From positions 246,552-310,551 of the forward strand of contig CALAJQ010000012.1 of assembly GCA_937922785.1 (NCBI GenBank): DNA of 64,000 nt. The letters run 5' to 3'. The position numbers and the translations under genes are program-made. The DNA is from an uncultured Acidimicrobiales bacterium (GTDB taxonomy: Bacteria; Actinomycetota; Acidimicrobiia; Acidimicrobiales; SZUA-35). Below, piece after piece: positions 43,838 through 52,548 of the stretch (positions are counted from its first letter, which is position 1; every line of letters starts with the position of its first letter). The notes under the pieces are model-generated. The model had not been told where the DNA came from, did not search any database, and was given only the letters and a program-made list of their open reading frames with translations.

Positions 43838-44862
43838 CCCAAGTTGATGTAGCTGTCGAAGACATGCCCGACCACAACAAGACCAGCGACGTTGTTATGA
43901 GCGTCAAGAACCTCAAGAAACACTTCCCGATCATGAAGGGTGTCTTTAAGCGCCAGGTCGGCGCGGTTCGTGCGGTAGATGGTGTTTCGTTTGACATCTA
44001 CAAGGGTGAGACTTTGGGCCTCGTTGGCGAAAGTGGCTCCGGAAAGTCCACAACGGGCCGTGTTGTGCTCCAACTCGATCACGCCACTGAAGGCTCCATC
44101 AAGTTTCACGGCGAAGAGCTAACCGAGGTCTCAGGCAAGCGGATGCGAGAGCTACGCCGTGAGATGCAGATGATCTTCCAAGATCCGCACGCCTCGCTAA
44201 ACCCCCGTATGACCGTTGCATCAATCATTGGTGAGCCATTGGTTGAGAACGCCGACATGCCCAAGGCCGAGCGCACTAAAGCGATCGAAGACCTCCTGAA
44301 GATGGTCGGTCTGGATCCATCTCACGCCAACCGGTACCCCCATGAGTTCTCAGGTGGTCAGCGGCAGCGGATCGGCATCGCCCGAGCCATTGCGCTTAGC
44401 CCGGAGTTTATTGTTTGTGACGAACCTATTGCGGCTCTGGACGTCTCGATCCAGGCTCAGGTGGTCAACCTGCTCAAGCGCCTCCAGAAAGACCTCCAGC
44501 TCACATACCTGTTCATTTCCCACGATCTTTCCATGGTTCGACACATCGCCGATCGGGTTGCAGTGATGTATCTGGGCAAGATCGTCGAATTGGCCCCCGT
44601 CGATGAGCTTTACGACGACCCAAAACACCCCTACACCCACGCTTTAAACTCCGCTGTTCCGGTGCCTGATCCCGTTGTAGAAGCAACGCGAAAGCGAGTG
44701 ATTCTAGAGGGTGACATGCCCAGCCCAGCAAATCCGCCGCCGGGTTGTGTATTCAGCACCAGATGCCCAATCGCAACCGAAAAGTGCTCTGCTGAAGAGC
44801 CTGAATGGCGAGAACTTAGCCCCCGGCACTGGGTGGCGTGTCATTTCGCCGAGGTTACATAA
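43834..44862 (+). CDS. oppF: Peptide ABC transporter ATPase OppF/DppF-like
   Basis: The second ATPase of the importer, 342 residues. Walker A GESGSGKST, the motif MIFQDPHASLNPRM, signature FSGGQRQRI, Walker B FIVCDEPIAALDV and the H-loop ISHDLSM are all present. The OppF-type start (LKKHFPIMKGVF) and the C-terminal PPGCVFSTRCPIATEKC extension are clear. It is coupled to oppD by ATGA. A 101-bp gap separates it from oppA and may carry an extra promoter for the binding protein. Confidence 0.92.
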   Translation: MTQVDVAVEDMPDHNKTSDVVMSVKNLKKHFPIMKGVFKRQVGAVRAVDGVSFDIYKGETLGLVGESGSGKSTTGRVVLQLDHATEGSIKFHGEELTEVSGKRMRELRREMQMIFQDPHASLNPRMTVASIIGEPLVENADMPKAERTKAIEDLLKMVGLDPSHANRYPHEFSGGQRQRIGIARAIALSPEFIVCDEPIAALDVSIQAQVVNLLKRLQKDLQLTYLFISHDLSMVRHIADRVAVMYLGKIVELAPVDELYDDPKHPYTHALNSAVPVPDPVVEATRKRVILEGDMPSPANPPPGCVFSTRCPIATEKCSAEEPEWRELSPRHWVACHFAEVT

Positions 44863-44881
44863 CTGCACACCGTTAGGACGT

Positions 44882-44963
44882 TTGACCCTGCGGTGATAGG
44901 GTCGACAATTGCTTACTTGGCCTGTCAAGACCAAGTGGAAATAAGTAACTAAGAGGAGAGAAC
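44882..44963 (+). promoter_or_regulatory. Leader region of oppA with possible promoter and inverted repeats
   Basis: TTGACC (44882-44887) and ACAATT (44905-44910) are spaced 17 bp and could be -35/-10 elements. Downstream, TTACTTGG can pair either with the nearby CCAAGT or with AAGTAA just before the ribosome site AGAGGAGAG. The ATG follows at 44964. These are short matches, and I give them as possibilities only. Confidence 0.3.
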
Positions 44964-46757
44964 ATGAAGAAGTTTTTAGCGCTGCTTGCAGCGTTGGCTA
45001 TGGTGGCTGCCGCCTGCGGCAGTGACCCCGAACCCGAGGAAGGCACTCCGACTACCGAAGCGCCTGCCGACAACGGGGACGGCGAAGAAACGCCAACGAC
45101 TGAAGCCGAACCAGCCCCAGAGGGAACTGAAGCCGGATCCGGTGGAAATCTCCTACTTCTACAGTGGCAGGCGCCTTCACAGGCTAACGCCCTGTTGTCC
45201 AACGGAACCAAGGACCTCCTTGCTAGCTCGCTCGTTCTAGAGCCGCTTGCTGAGTTTGCGCCCGACGGTTCAGTTATCCCAGCTCTTGCAGCTGAGATCC
45301 CATCGGTGAGCAACGGCGGAATCGCTGAAGACAACCTGTCAATCACTTGGACTCTTCGTGACGACGTTATGTGGAGCGACGGCACGCCGTTCACCGCAGA
45401 CGACGTTGTGTTCACCTACGAGTACTGCTCAAACGAAGAGACCGGTTGCGCTGTAGAGGCGTTCACCAAGGTTTCTGACGTCATCGCAAACGATGACTTC
45501 AGCGTGACGGTGACCTTCACCGAGCCACAGCCTTACCCTTTCGAGGCCTACGTCTCCTACACCAGCCCAGTTATCCAGCGAGCTCAGTTCGCTGATTGTG
45601 TTGGCGTTGCAGCTAAGGCTTGCTCGGATGAGAACTTCATGCCAGTTGGAACCGGTCCTTACATGGTCACCGAACTTCGACCTGAAGACGCTGTTTCTTA
45701 CGAAATGAACCCGAACTACCGCGGTGTAGCTGAAGGCAAGCCATTCTTTGGCACCGTTGAGATCAAGGGTGGCGGCGACGCTGAAGCAGCCGCTCGTTCG
45801 GTTCTTGAAATCGGCGAAGCCGACTACGCTTGGAACCTCCAGGTTGCACCGGAAATCATTGCTCCAATGGAAGCTGCTGGAGTTGGCCGCACTGCGTCTG
45901 CCTTCACCGCAAACGTTGAGCACATCAACCTGAACCAGACAGATCCATTTGCTGATCCACCTTCAGAGGGAACTCCAAACCCACTGTTTGTTGACAACCC
46001 AGACCTGCACCGTGCACTTTCCATCGCCATCAACCGTGAGGAATTGGTAGCGGTTGGTTACGGCCCAGCGGGTCGCCCAACTTGCAACATGTGGCCAGTA
46101 GGTTCAGAGAACTCAACCAACAACGATTGGTGCCTCACACCGAACATCGCCGAAGCCAACTCGCTGCTAGACGGCCTTGGTTACCTCGATACCGATGGTG
46201 ACGGCGTACGCGAAGCCGACGGTTACGGACCACTTGAGTTCGACTACGTAACTTCAACTAACGCTGTTCGTCAGAGCAACCAGGAGCTCATCAAGAGCTA
46301 CTGGGCCGAAATTGGTGTTGTTGCCAACATGAAGAACGAAGACGCAGGTCTGTTCTTCGATGGCACATGCGCCAGCGACGCCTGCATCTGGAAGTTCTTC
46401 ACTCCAATGGAGATGTTCACCAACGGTTCTTCGGGACCGAACGCTGCTTCTTACCTCAACGGCTGGGTTTCTTCCAAGATCCCAACCTCTGAGACCAGCT
46501 GGGGCGGCGACAACATTCCACGTCTAAACTCCGCTGAGTACGACGCTCTTGAGGCAGAACTTTCAGTTATGGCTTTGGACGATCCAGCTCGGACAGATTT
46601 GATCATTCAGATGAATGACATCCTGTCGACAACTGCAATCATTCCACTTATCCACCGTGCAAACGCTTCAGCCTTCGCCAACTCCATCAAGGGAACTGGT
46701 GATCTGAACGGTTGGGACAGTGAGTACTACAACGTTGAGGACTGGTTCCGCGAGTAA
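44964..46757 (+). CDS. oppA: Peptide-binding lipoprotein OppA-like (SBP family 5)
   Basis: Extracellular solute-binding receptor, 597 residues. The signal is MKKFLALLAALAMVAAAC with a lipobox cysteine at about residue 18, followed by a long acidic Thr/Pro/Glu linker (to about 60) and an SBP_bac_5 domain. The domain motif DDVMWSDGTPFTADDVVFTYE is diagnostic. The start has a strong AGAGGAGAG ribosome site. The signal core is nearly identical to that of PstS in this window. A strong hairpin follows the gene before oppB. Peptide specificity cannot be read. Confidence 0.92.
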   Translation: MKKFLALLAALAMVAAACGSDPEPEEGTPTTEAPADNGDGEETPTTEAEPAPEGTEAGSGGNLLLLQWQAPSQANALLSNGTKDLLASSLVLEPLAEFAPDGSVIPALAAEIPSVSNGGIAEDNLSITWTLRDDVMWSDGTPFTADDVVFTYEYCSNEETGCAVEAFTKVSDVIANDDFSVTVTFTEPQPYPFEAYVSYTSPVIQRAQFADCVGVAAKACSDENFMPVGTGPYMVTELRPEDAVSYEMNPNYRGVAEGKPFFGTVEIKGGGDAEAAARSVLEIGEADYAWNLQVAPEIIAPMEAAGVGRTASAFTANVEHINLNQTDPFADPPSEGTPNPLFVDNPDLHRALSIAINREELVAVGYGPAGRPTCNMWPVGSENSTNNDWCLTPNIAEANSLLDGLGYLDTDGDGVREADGYGPLEFDYVTSTNAVRQSNQELIKSYWAEIGVVANMKNEDAGLFFDGTCASDACIWKFFTPMEMFTNGSSGPNAASYLNGWVSSKIPTSETSWGGDNIPRLNSAEYDALEAELSVMALDDPARTDLIIQMNDILSTTAIIPLIHRANASAFANSIKGTGDLNGWDSEYYNVEDWFRE

Positions 46758-46790
46758 AGATCCAGTTTGAGTAGTTGAAATAATTGAGTT

Positions 46791-46821
46791 GGGGGTGTGG
46801 CTGATATGCAGCCACACCCCC
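46791..46821 (+). terminator. Perfect 13-bp hairpin between oppA and oppB
   Basis: GGGGGTGTGGCTG (46791-46803) is fully complementary to CAGCCACACCCCC (46809-46821) with a 5-base loop ATATG. The 3' side lacks a real T-run (GTACTTAAA). It likely acts as partial terminator or 3'-end stabiliser, giving more oppA than oppBC mRNA, a usual need for binding proteins. Confidence 0.65.
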
Positions 46822-46852
46822 GTACTTAAATCGAAGGGGAATTGCACAGCTC

Positions 46853-47872
46853 ATGGGCCGCTACATAATTCGGCGAACGCTGATATCGATACCGACGCTT
46901 TTGATTATTGCGTTGATTATCTTCACCATTCTCGACCTGGCCCCTGGGGACCCCACCAGTCAATTGCCGTTGACCATTCCGGCAGAGGTACGAGAAGAAA
47001 TCCGAGCTTCACTAGGGCTCGACGATCCATATCTAGAACGATTTGGCAGCTGGGCAAAGCTGATGATGGTCAACGAGCCCATACATGCTTTTGAACAAGT
47101 CACCGGCACGTGCTTCGGTGACTGTGAATCTCGGCCCAGAATCATTTCTTGGGCCTCGAGATCACCCGCGATGGATACTGTCTATCAACGGATGCCACAA
47201 ACCCTGTGGGTGCTCGGCTTGGCTCTCATTCTTGGTGTCCTTGTGGCCATTCCAATTGGCACTCTCCAGGCTTACAAGCAGTATTCCTGGTTCGACAACC
47301 TCGGAACTTTCATAACAATGTTGGGTTACTCGGTGCCGACGTTTGTTACCGGCCTCATGGCCATTGTTGTGTTTAGTGTCCAGTTGAAATGGTTCCCGTC
47401 GTTCTATACGACCACCCATGAAGTCAACTGGACCGATTGGGGCAGTATCTGGTTCCAGATCAAACAGCTGGCCATGCCGGTGGCAGTCCTGACGTTGTTC
47501 AACGCTGCTGCGTTCGGACGTTTCGCTCGGGCCTCTGTATTGGAGAACCTAAACGAGGGTTATGTCCGAACCGCTAGGTCCAAGGGTCTGGCCGAACGTC
47601 CAGTCGTTACTAAGCACGTCTTGCGTAACAGCCTCATTCCTGTTGTGACACTGCTTGCCCTTTCGATCCCTGGAATTTTTGGCGGAGCGATCATTACCGA
47701 ACAGATATTCCGAATCAACGGATTGGGTCAGCTTCTGATTGTCTCGATCGGCCAGTCGGATCTGCCGATGGTTCAGAGTCTGACCTTCATTTTCGCCTTC
47801 CTAACAGTCCTGTTCAACTTAATTGCCGACATCCTCTACGGATTCTTGGATCCACGGATTAGGTACGACTGA
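46853..47872 (+). CDS. oppB: Peptide ABC transporter permease OppB/DppB-like
   Basis: A 339-residue permease with the typical N-terminal MGRYIIRRTLISIPTLLIIALI helix, an exported loop after it (about residues 35-95), five further helices and the EAA-like loop YVRTARSKGLAERPVVTKHV. A Cys pair in the first exported loop (GTCFGDC) is unusual and could form a disulfide. It starts at ATG 46853 after AAGGGGAA. It ends 10 bp before oppC. Confidence 0.92.
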   Translation: MGRYIIRRTLISIPTLLIIALIIFTILDLAPGDPTSQLPLTIPAEVREEIRASLGLDDPYLERFGSWAKLMMVNEPIHAFEQVTGTCFGDCESRPRIISWASRSPAMDTVYQRMPQTLWVLGLALILGVLVAIPIGTLQAYKQYSWFDNLGTFITMLGYSVPTFVTGLMAIVVFSVQLKWFPSFYTTTHEVNWTDWGSIWFQIKQLAMPVAVLTLFNAAAFGRFARASVLENLNEGYVRTARSKGLAERPVVTKHVLRNSLIPVVTLLALSIPGIFGGAIITEQIFRINGLGQLLIVSIGQSDLPMVQSLTFIFAFLTVLFNLIADILYGFLDPRIRYD

Positions 47873-47882
47873 GGTTGATGAC

Positions 47883-48839
47883 ATGACTGCAATTTCTGAT
47901 CCATCACACACACCCGAATCTCTAGAAGAGGTAATCGCCGAGGCCGAGGATCTGGGCGAGTTCCGGTCACTTCGCTCTGATGTATGGCGGCAGTTCAAAC
48001 GTCACAAGGGCGCAATGGCTGGTGTCATCATTCTGACCCTCATCATTATTGGCAGCGTGATTGGCCCGTGGATATACCCGTTTGATCCGTTTGATATCGA
48101 TGTTGCTAAGGCCAACCAGGGTCCTAGTTGGCCTCACCTAATGGGCACCGACAATCTTGGACGCGATGTTGTAGTTCGTGGTCTGATCGGTGGACGAATC
48201 TCGCTGGCGGTGGGGTTTGCCGCAATGCTGGTATCGATCATCTTGGGAACACTGGTTGGTATTCTCGCCGGCTTCTTCCGGCGCCTGGATGGCATCTTGA
48301 TGCGGTTCACCGACCTTTTCCTGTCGCTTCCACTGTTACCAGTTCTTCTTCTTGTAATTGTCCTGTTTCGTGACCCGCTTCAGGATGCGCTTGGAGAAAC
48401 GTTCGGAATCTTCGTTCTGGTGGTGTTCATCATCGGTGCTACCAGTTGGATGCAGACCGCTCGTATTGTGCGCGGCGAGGTGCTGGCCATCAAGGAACAA
48501 GAGTTTGTTCTTGCTAGCCGTAGTCTTGGCACCCGGCAGCGGCGCATCATCAGCCAACACATTCTGCCTAACGTCCTCAGCCCAGTGATTGTGGCGGCTT
48601 CTCTGGGAATCGCAGTAGCTATTCTCACTGAGTCAGCTCTGTCATTCCTGGGTCTCGGTTTCCCGGCCGACTTCCCAACCTGGGGCCGTTTGCTGTTTGA
48701 CGCCAAAGATGCTTACCGACTTGGCCTGATGCGCATCGTTTTCCCCAGTGTGCTGTTGTCTCTGACTGTTATGAGCGTGAACTTCATTGGTGATGGCTTG
48801 CGTGATGCACTTGACCCCAAGGGCCGCACAGGCGCTTAA
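47883..48839 (+). CDS. oppC: Peptide ABC transporter permease OppC/DppC-like
   Basis: A 318-residue permease. A hydrophilic N-terminus with the WRQFKRHKGAMAGVI motif precedes six helices; the EAA-type loop is EFVLASRSLGTRQRRIISQH. The LPNVLSPVIVAASLGIAVAI and SFLGLGFPADFPTWGRLL segments are typical of OppC. ATG 47883, preceded by GAGGT, is preferred to the longer frame from 47823, which overlaps oppB by 50 bp. It is the last gene of the opp cluster. The order D-F-A-B-C differs from the common A-B-C-D-F. Confidence 0.92.
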   Translation: MTAISDPSHTPESLEEVIAEAEDLGEFRSLRSDVWRQFKRHKGAMAGVIILTLIIIGSVIGPWIYPFDPFDIDVAKANQGPSWPHLMGTDNLGRDVVVRGLIGGRISLAVGFAAMLVSIILGTLVGILAGFFRRLDGILMRFTDLFLSLPLLPVLLLVIVLFRDPLQDALGETFGIFVLVVFIIGATSWMQTARIVRGEVLAIKEQEFVLASRSLGTRQRRIISQHILPNVLSPVIVAASLGIAVAILTESALSFLGLGFPADFPTWGRLLFDAKDAYRLGLMRIVFPSVLLSLTVMSVNFIGDGLRDALDPKGRTGA

Positions 48840-48853
48840 AGTCACACGTTAAT

Positions 48854-48894
48854 AGGAGGGCTACCGCTGGCATCAGCGGTAGGTTTGGCAGATG
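48854..48894 (+). promoter_or_regulatory. Hairpin lodged between a ribosome site and the start codon
   Basis: AGGAGGG (48854-48860) is a near-perfect ribosome site but lies 31 bases before ATG 48892. The intervening bases hold a perfect 9-bp stem, CTACCGCTG (48861-48869) with CAGCGGTAG (48874-48882), loop GCAT, then 9 bases to the ATG. When the stem folds, the effective spacing is 9 bases, as in phage T4 gene 38. Alternatively, it is the weak terminator of the opp operon, which ends at 48839. Confidence 0.55.
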
Positions 48895-50685
48895 GTTGAT
48901 GACGAAGGCGTCGGTATTGACGCGCAAAAGCCCACCGTTGGGGTGGGTCTCAGACTCGTTCGTCAGCTGGTACGGCCATATCCGCTTCCGTTTGCAATCT
49001 CAGTCTTTGGTGCCGCCCTGTTCGCTGCAGGCACAGTTGTATCAGCCGCAGTTTTGGGTTGGGTTGTCGACGAGGTCATCGTTGTCAACTTCGAGAGCGA
49101 CGCGTCAACGTCAACCACTACCAACGTTGCTGCCGGCGCTGCGGCGGTAGTTGCCATTGGCGTTCTTCGTTCGGTCGGAGTTGTTTTGCGTCGGTACTTT
49201 GCCGGCATGACCGCTGAACTGGTTGAAAAGCGTACGCGAACTGGCCTTGCAACCCAATATCTGAAGCAGCCGCTTTCGTGGCTTCGGTCGGTTCCTCCAG
49301 GGCGGTTGATGGCTCACGTTGACAGCGACGCCCACGTACTGATCCATGCTCTGCATCCGCTGCCTTTCAGCATTGGCGTGATCTTCCTTGCCTTGTTCAC
49401 CGGCATCAGCCTGTATCTGATTGACCCGTGGATCGTTCTCGTTGCGTTTGTCCTGTTCCCAGTAATGATGGTGGTGAACAGCATCTACAGCCGAGTGGTT
49501 CAGAAGCCTTTGGCTAGCGTGCAGAAAGGCGTCGCTGACATTGCCGGCGTCGCTCACGAGAGTTTCGAAGGTGCGCTGATCGTCAAGACGCTTGGCCGTC
49601 AAGACGCCGAGGCAGCGCGCTTTGACCACGCAACTCAACGACTAAGAAGTAGTCGAATCAGCGTGGGCATCATTGGTGCGGTGTTGAACGCTGTGTTGAG
49701 GGCGCTGCCCCAGCTTGGCGTTTTGAGCGTTGTGTTGTTAGGCGCATATCGAGTTCGGGCTGGCGCTATGACTCCTGGCGACATCGTCGAGGTGTCTGCC
49801 TTGTTCTCGGCTTTGGTTGTTCCACTCCACGTATTTGGGTTCCTCCTGGAGAGCCTGATTCCTACCGTGGTGGCCTGGAACCGATTGAGGCCCGTCATCG
49901 AAGAGACCTTGCCTGTGGCCCCCGGCACGGCAGGGCTGGCCGCCGACGGTCCGGTTTCGGTAGAGGTTAGGGGCCTCCGATTCGCCTATCCCGATGCGCC
50001 AGAGGATTTGGTGCTGAAGAACCTTGACCTCTCGATTGCCCCCGGTGAGCTGGTGGCTGTGGTAGGTCCCACCGGTTCAGGAAAGTCGACACTGTGCGCG
50101 GCTCTGGCTGGGGTTCTCGATCAGGCCGAAGGCGAGATCCTTATAGGCGGACTGCCGATCGGTTCCCTAAGCCCAACAGAACGGCTAGCGGCCGTCACCT
50201 TGGTTTTCCAAGAACCCTTTCTGTTTGCAGAGACCATCCGGTCCAACATCGACCTTGATGGCAAGCTCAGCGATGAAGCGGTTGTTCAAGCCGCCAAGGT
50301 TGCCGCTATCGACGAGTGGATCATGTCTCAACCGGACAAGTACGCAACCTTGCTGGGCGAGCGAGGAGTCACGGTTTCAGGCGGGCAGCGGCAACGTATC
50401 GCCTTAGCCCGAGCGCTGGCCCGCAACGTCGGCCTGGTGATTCTTGATGACGCCACTAGCGCAATCGACACAATCATCGAACAACAGATTTTGGGTCATC
50501 TGCGCTCGTCCACCGACGCAACGATGCTGGTTGTTGCAAACCGTCTTTCCACGATCGACCTCGCCGACCGAATCATCTACGTTCGCGACGGAACCGTCGT
50601 AGCAAGCGGAACACACGACGAGCTCCTTAAGCGTGACGACTATCACGACCTTGTGATGGCCTACGCCGAAGCTGAAGCAGCATGA
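48892..50685 (+). CDS. ABC exporter half-transporter with degenerate ATPase site
   Basis: A 597-residue half-transporter: six transmembrane helices (about 25-320) and a nucleotide-binding domain (about 350-590). Walker A GPTGSGKST, Q-loop VFQEPFLFA and signature VSGGQRQRI are normal. The Walker B end is VILDDATSAID, so the catalytic glutamate is Asp, and the switch histidine is replaced by Asn (VVANRLST). These are hallmarks of the non-hydrolysing site in heterodimeric exporters such as TM287/288. It is coupled by ATGA to the second half. The substrate is unknown. Confidence 0.9.
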   Translation: MVDDEGVGIDAQKPTVGVGLRLVRQLVRPYPLPFAISVFGAALFAAGTVVSAAVLGWVVDEVIVVNFESDASTSTTTNVAAGAAAVVAIGVLRSVGVVLRRYFAGMTAELVEKRTRTGLATQYLKQPLSWLRSVPPGRLMAHVDSDAHVLIHALHPLPFSIGVIFLALFTGISLYLIDPWIVLVAFVLFPVMMVVNSIYSRVVQKPLASVQKGVADIAGVAHESFEGALIVKTLGRQDAEAARFDHATQRLRSSRISVGIIGAVLNAVLRALPQLGVLSVVLLGAYRVRAGAMTPGDIVEVSALFSALVVPLHVFGFLLESLIPTVVAWNRLRPVIEETLPVAPGTAGLAADGPVSVEVRGLRFAYPDAPEDLVLKNLDLSIAPGELVAVVGPTGSGKSTLCAALAGVLDQAEGEILIGGLPIGSLSPTERLAAVTLVFQEPFLFAETIRSNIDLDGKLSDEAVVQAAKVAAIDEWIMSQPDKYATLLGERGVTVSGGQRQRIALARALARNVGLVILDDATSAIDTIIEQQILGHLRSSTDATMLVVANRLSTIDLADRIIYVRDGTVVASGTHDELLKRDDYHDLVMAYAEAEAA

Positions 50686-52460
50686 CAGCGGCTCCGAAGC
50701 TAGACCAAACCGCCGACGGCGCAATCTCGGTTATCAAGCGCGGGCTTCGAACAACTCCAGAGCTTGTGGAGGGTCTTGTCATAACGGTGCTACTGGGTCT
50801 GGCCGTAGCAGTGGGCCAAGTGACTATTCCGATTGTGATTCAGCGAGCCATCGACACCGGCGGTTTAACAACCGGCAACGTAGACATCGGTGCTGTTGTT
50901 CGTCTTGTTGGCGTTGGTCTGGTCATCGTGCTGTTTACGGCATTGATGGGCTTCTTGGCTAAACGGCGCCTGGTCTCCAGAGCCGAAGCGTCACTCGCCA
51001 GCCTTCGCAACCAGGCGTTCAACCACGTTCACAAACTGTCACTTGCAGATCACAACGAATCTCAGACGGGCGTACTCATTTCCCGGGTCACCAGCGATGT
51101 TGACTCGCTGGGTCGATTCATGGATTGGGGCATGTACAGCTGGATAGTTCAGCCGATCGTGCTTCTCGGCGTTTTTGTAGCGATGGCCTTCTATTCAATT
51201 CCTTTGGCCCTAATCGCAATCGCCACGTTTATACCGGTCATCCCAGTTCTGGTATGGATACAGCGGCGGATGGTTCGTGCCCATGATCGTCGCCGAACCG
51301 CAATCGGTGGAGTACTTGGTTCCTTCGGCGAGGCAATCTCGGGCGCCGAAGTTGTGCGCGCTTACGGAGCTGAAGACCGGACCTCTGACCGACTAGAAGA
51401 AGCGTCTGAAGAGCGCTATCGGGCCGGTCTTCAAGCCAACGTTTACATGTCTGGCGTTTACGTCGTTGGCGACATCCTGGGCTCCATCATGCTAGCCCTG
51501 GTTCTCATCGTGGGAGTTTCCCAACGCGAAGCGCTTGACCTTACTGTTGGTTCGCTTACGGCCTTGGTGTTCCTGACCGTCTTGTCTCTCAGTCCAGTGT
51601 CTGAGCTGGGTGAAACTTTAAACGAAGCCCAACAGGCAGTTGCCGGGTGGCGCAAAGTTCTTAACCTGCTTGATACCCCGATCGAGAAGCTCGATCCTGA
51701 AGCCGGCTCTACGCTTCCTGTTGGCCCGGTGGAAGTTGAAGCCCGAAACGTTGCTTTCTCTTACCGCGGTTCTGACGAGCGTGTTCTCAGCGATGTGTCG
51801 GTAACTATTCCTTCAGGAACTCGGGTGGCCATTGTGGGCGAGACCGGCTCAGGCAAAAGCACTTTCGCTCGGCTACTTTGCCGGCTGGCTGATCCGGTGG
51901 GAGGGGAACTGTTACTTAACGGCGTGCCGCTCCAGTCACTGTCGGCAGAGTCTCGTAAGGCCGTAGTTCGGCTAGTTCCTCAGGACGGTTTCTTGTTCAA
52001 CGCAACCATCGGCGAGAACATCGCATTTGGTCGTGAGGGTACAACTGCTGCCGATATCGACCGGGCCCTGGACGTGCTGAATCTGGCGGATTGGGTCGAC
52101 TCCTTGCCGTCAGGGCTGAACACCGAAGTTGGCGACAGGGGAAGTTTCTTGTCAGTAGGGGAGCGGCAATTGGTCAGTTTTGCCCGAGCCACCGTGGCCA
52201 ATCCTGGATTGCTGATTTTGGATGAAGCCACATCGTCGGTTGACCCGCAGACCGACCAAGCGCTGACCCGGGCCTTGGATCGTTTGGCTGAAGGCCGCAC
52301 GTTGATCTCGATTGCACACCGTTTGTCCACTGCTGAGGCGGCAGATTTGGTGCTGGTCTTTGATCGTGGACGCTTGGCCGAGCAGGGCAGCCACGACGAG
52401 TTAGTGGCTGCTGGTGGAATCTATGCCGGTTTGTTCGAAGCTTGGACTGTGAACAACTAA
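50682..52460 (+). CDS. ABC exporter half-transporter with canonical ATPase residues
   Basis: A 592-residue partner of the preceding gene, with six helices plus a nucleotide-binding domain. Walker A GETGSGKST, Walker B LLILDEATSSVD with the catalytic Glu, and H-loop SIAHRLST are canonical. Its signature reads LSVGERQL rather than LSGGQ. In a heterodimer this deviant signature would face the degenerate Walker site of the partner, so one ATP site is fully competent and the other impaired. The helical domain holds the usual coupling segment GEAISGAEVVRAYGAED. Likely role: export of a lipid, peptide or drug. Confidence 0.9.
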   Translation: MTAAPKLDQTADGAISVIKRGLRTTPELVEGLVITVLLGLAVAVGQVTIPIVIQRAIDTGGLTTGNVDIGAVVRLVGVGLVIVLFTALMGFLAKRRLVSRAEASLASLRNQAFNHVHKLSLADHNESQTGVLISRVTSDVDSLGRFMDWGMYSWIVQPIVLLGVFVAMAFYSIPLALIAIATFIPVIPVLVWIQRRMVRAHDRRRTAIGGVLGSFGEAISGAEVVRAYGAEDRTSDRLEEASEERYRAGLQANVYMSGVYVVGDILGSIMLALVLIVGVSQREALDLTVGSLTALVFLTVLSLSPVSELGETLNEAQQAVAGWRKVLNLLDTPIEKLDPEAGSTLPVGPVEVEARNVAFSYRGSDERVLSDVSVTIPSGTRVAIVGETGSGKSTFARLLCRLADPVGGELLLNGVPLQSLSAESRKAVVRLVPQDGFLFNATIGENIAFGREGTTAADIDRALDVLNLADWVDSLPSGLNTEVGDRGSFLSVGERQLVSFARATVANPGLLILDEATSSVDPQTDQALTRALDRLAEGRTLISIAHRLSTAEAADLVLVFDRGRLAEQGSHDELVAAGGIYAGLFEAWTVNN

Positions 52461-52486
52461 CGAACGATCTAGCTGCATCCGCATAA

Positions 52487-52501
52487 ACGGGCATCGCCCG
52501 T
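52487..52501 (+). terminator. Small hairpin after the ABC exporter operon
   Basis: ACGGGC (52487-52492) pairs with GCCCGT (52496-52501) with a 3-base loop; GGTTTCGTTT follows. It lies 26 bp after the exporter stop and 47 bp before the cytochrome gene. This is a weak candidate terminator. Confidence 0.35.
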
Positions 52502-52548
52502 GGTTTCGTTTACATGGAACAGAACTACTGCAGGACGCAGAGGTAACG

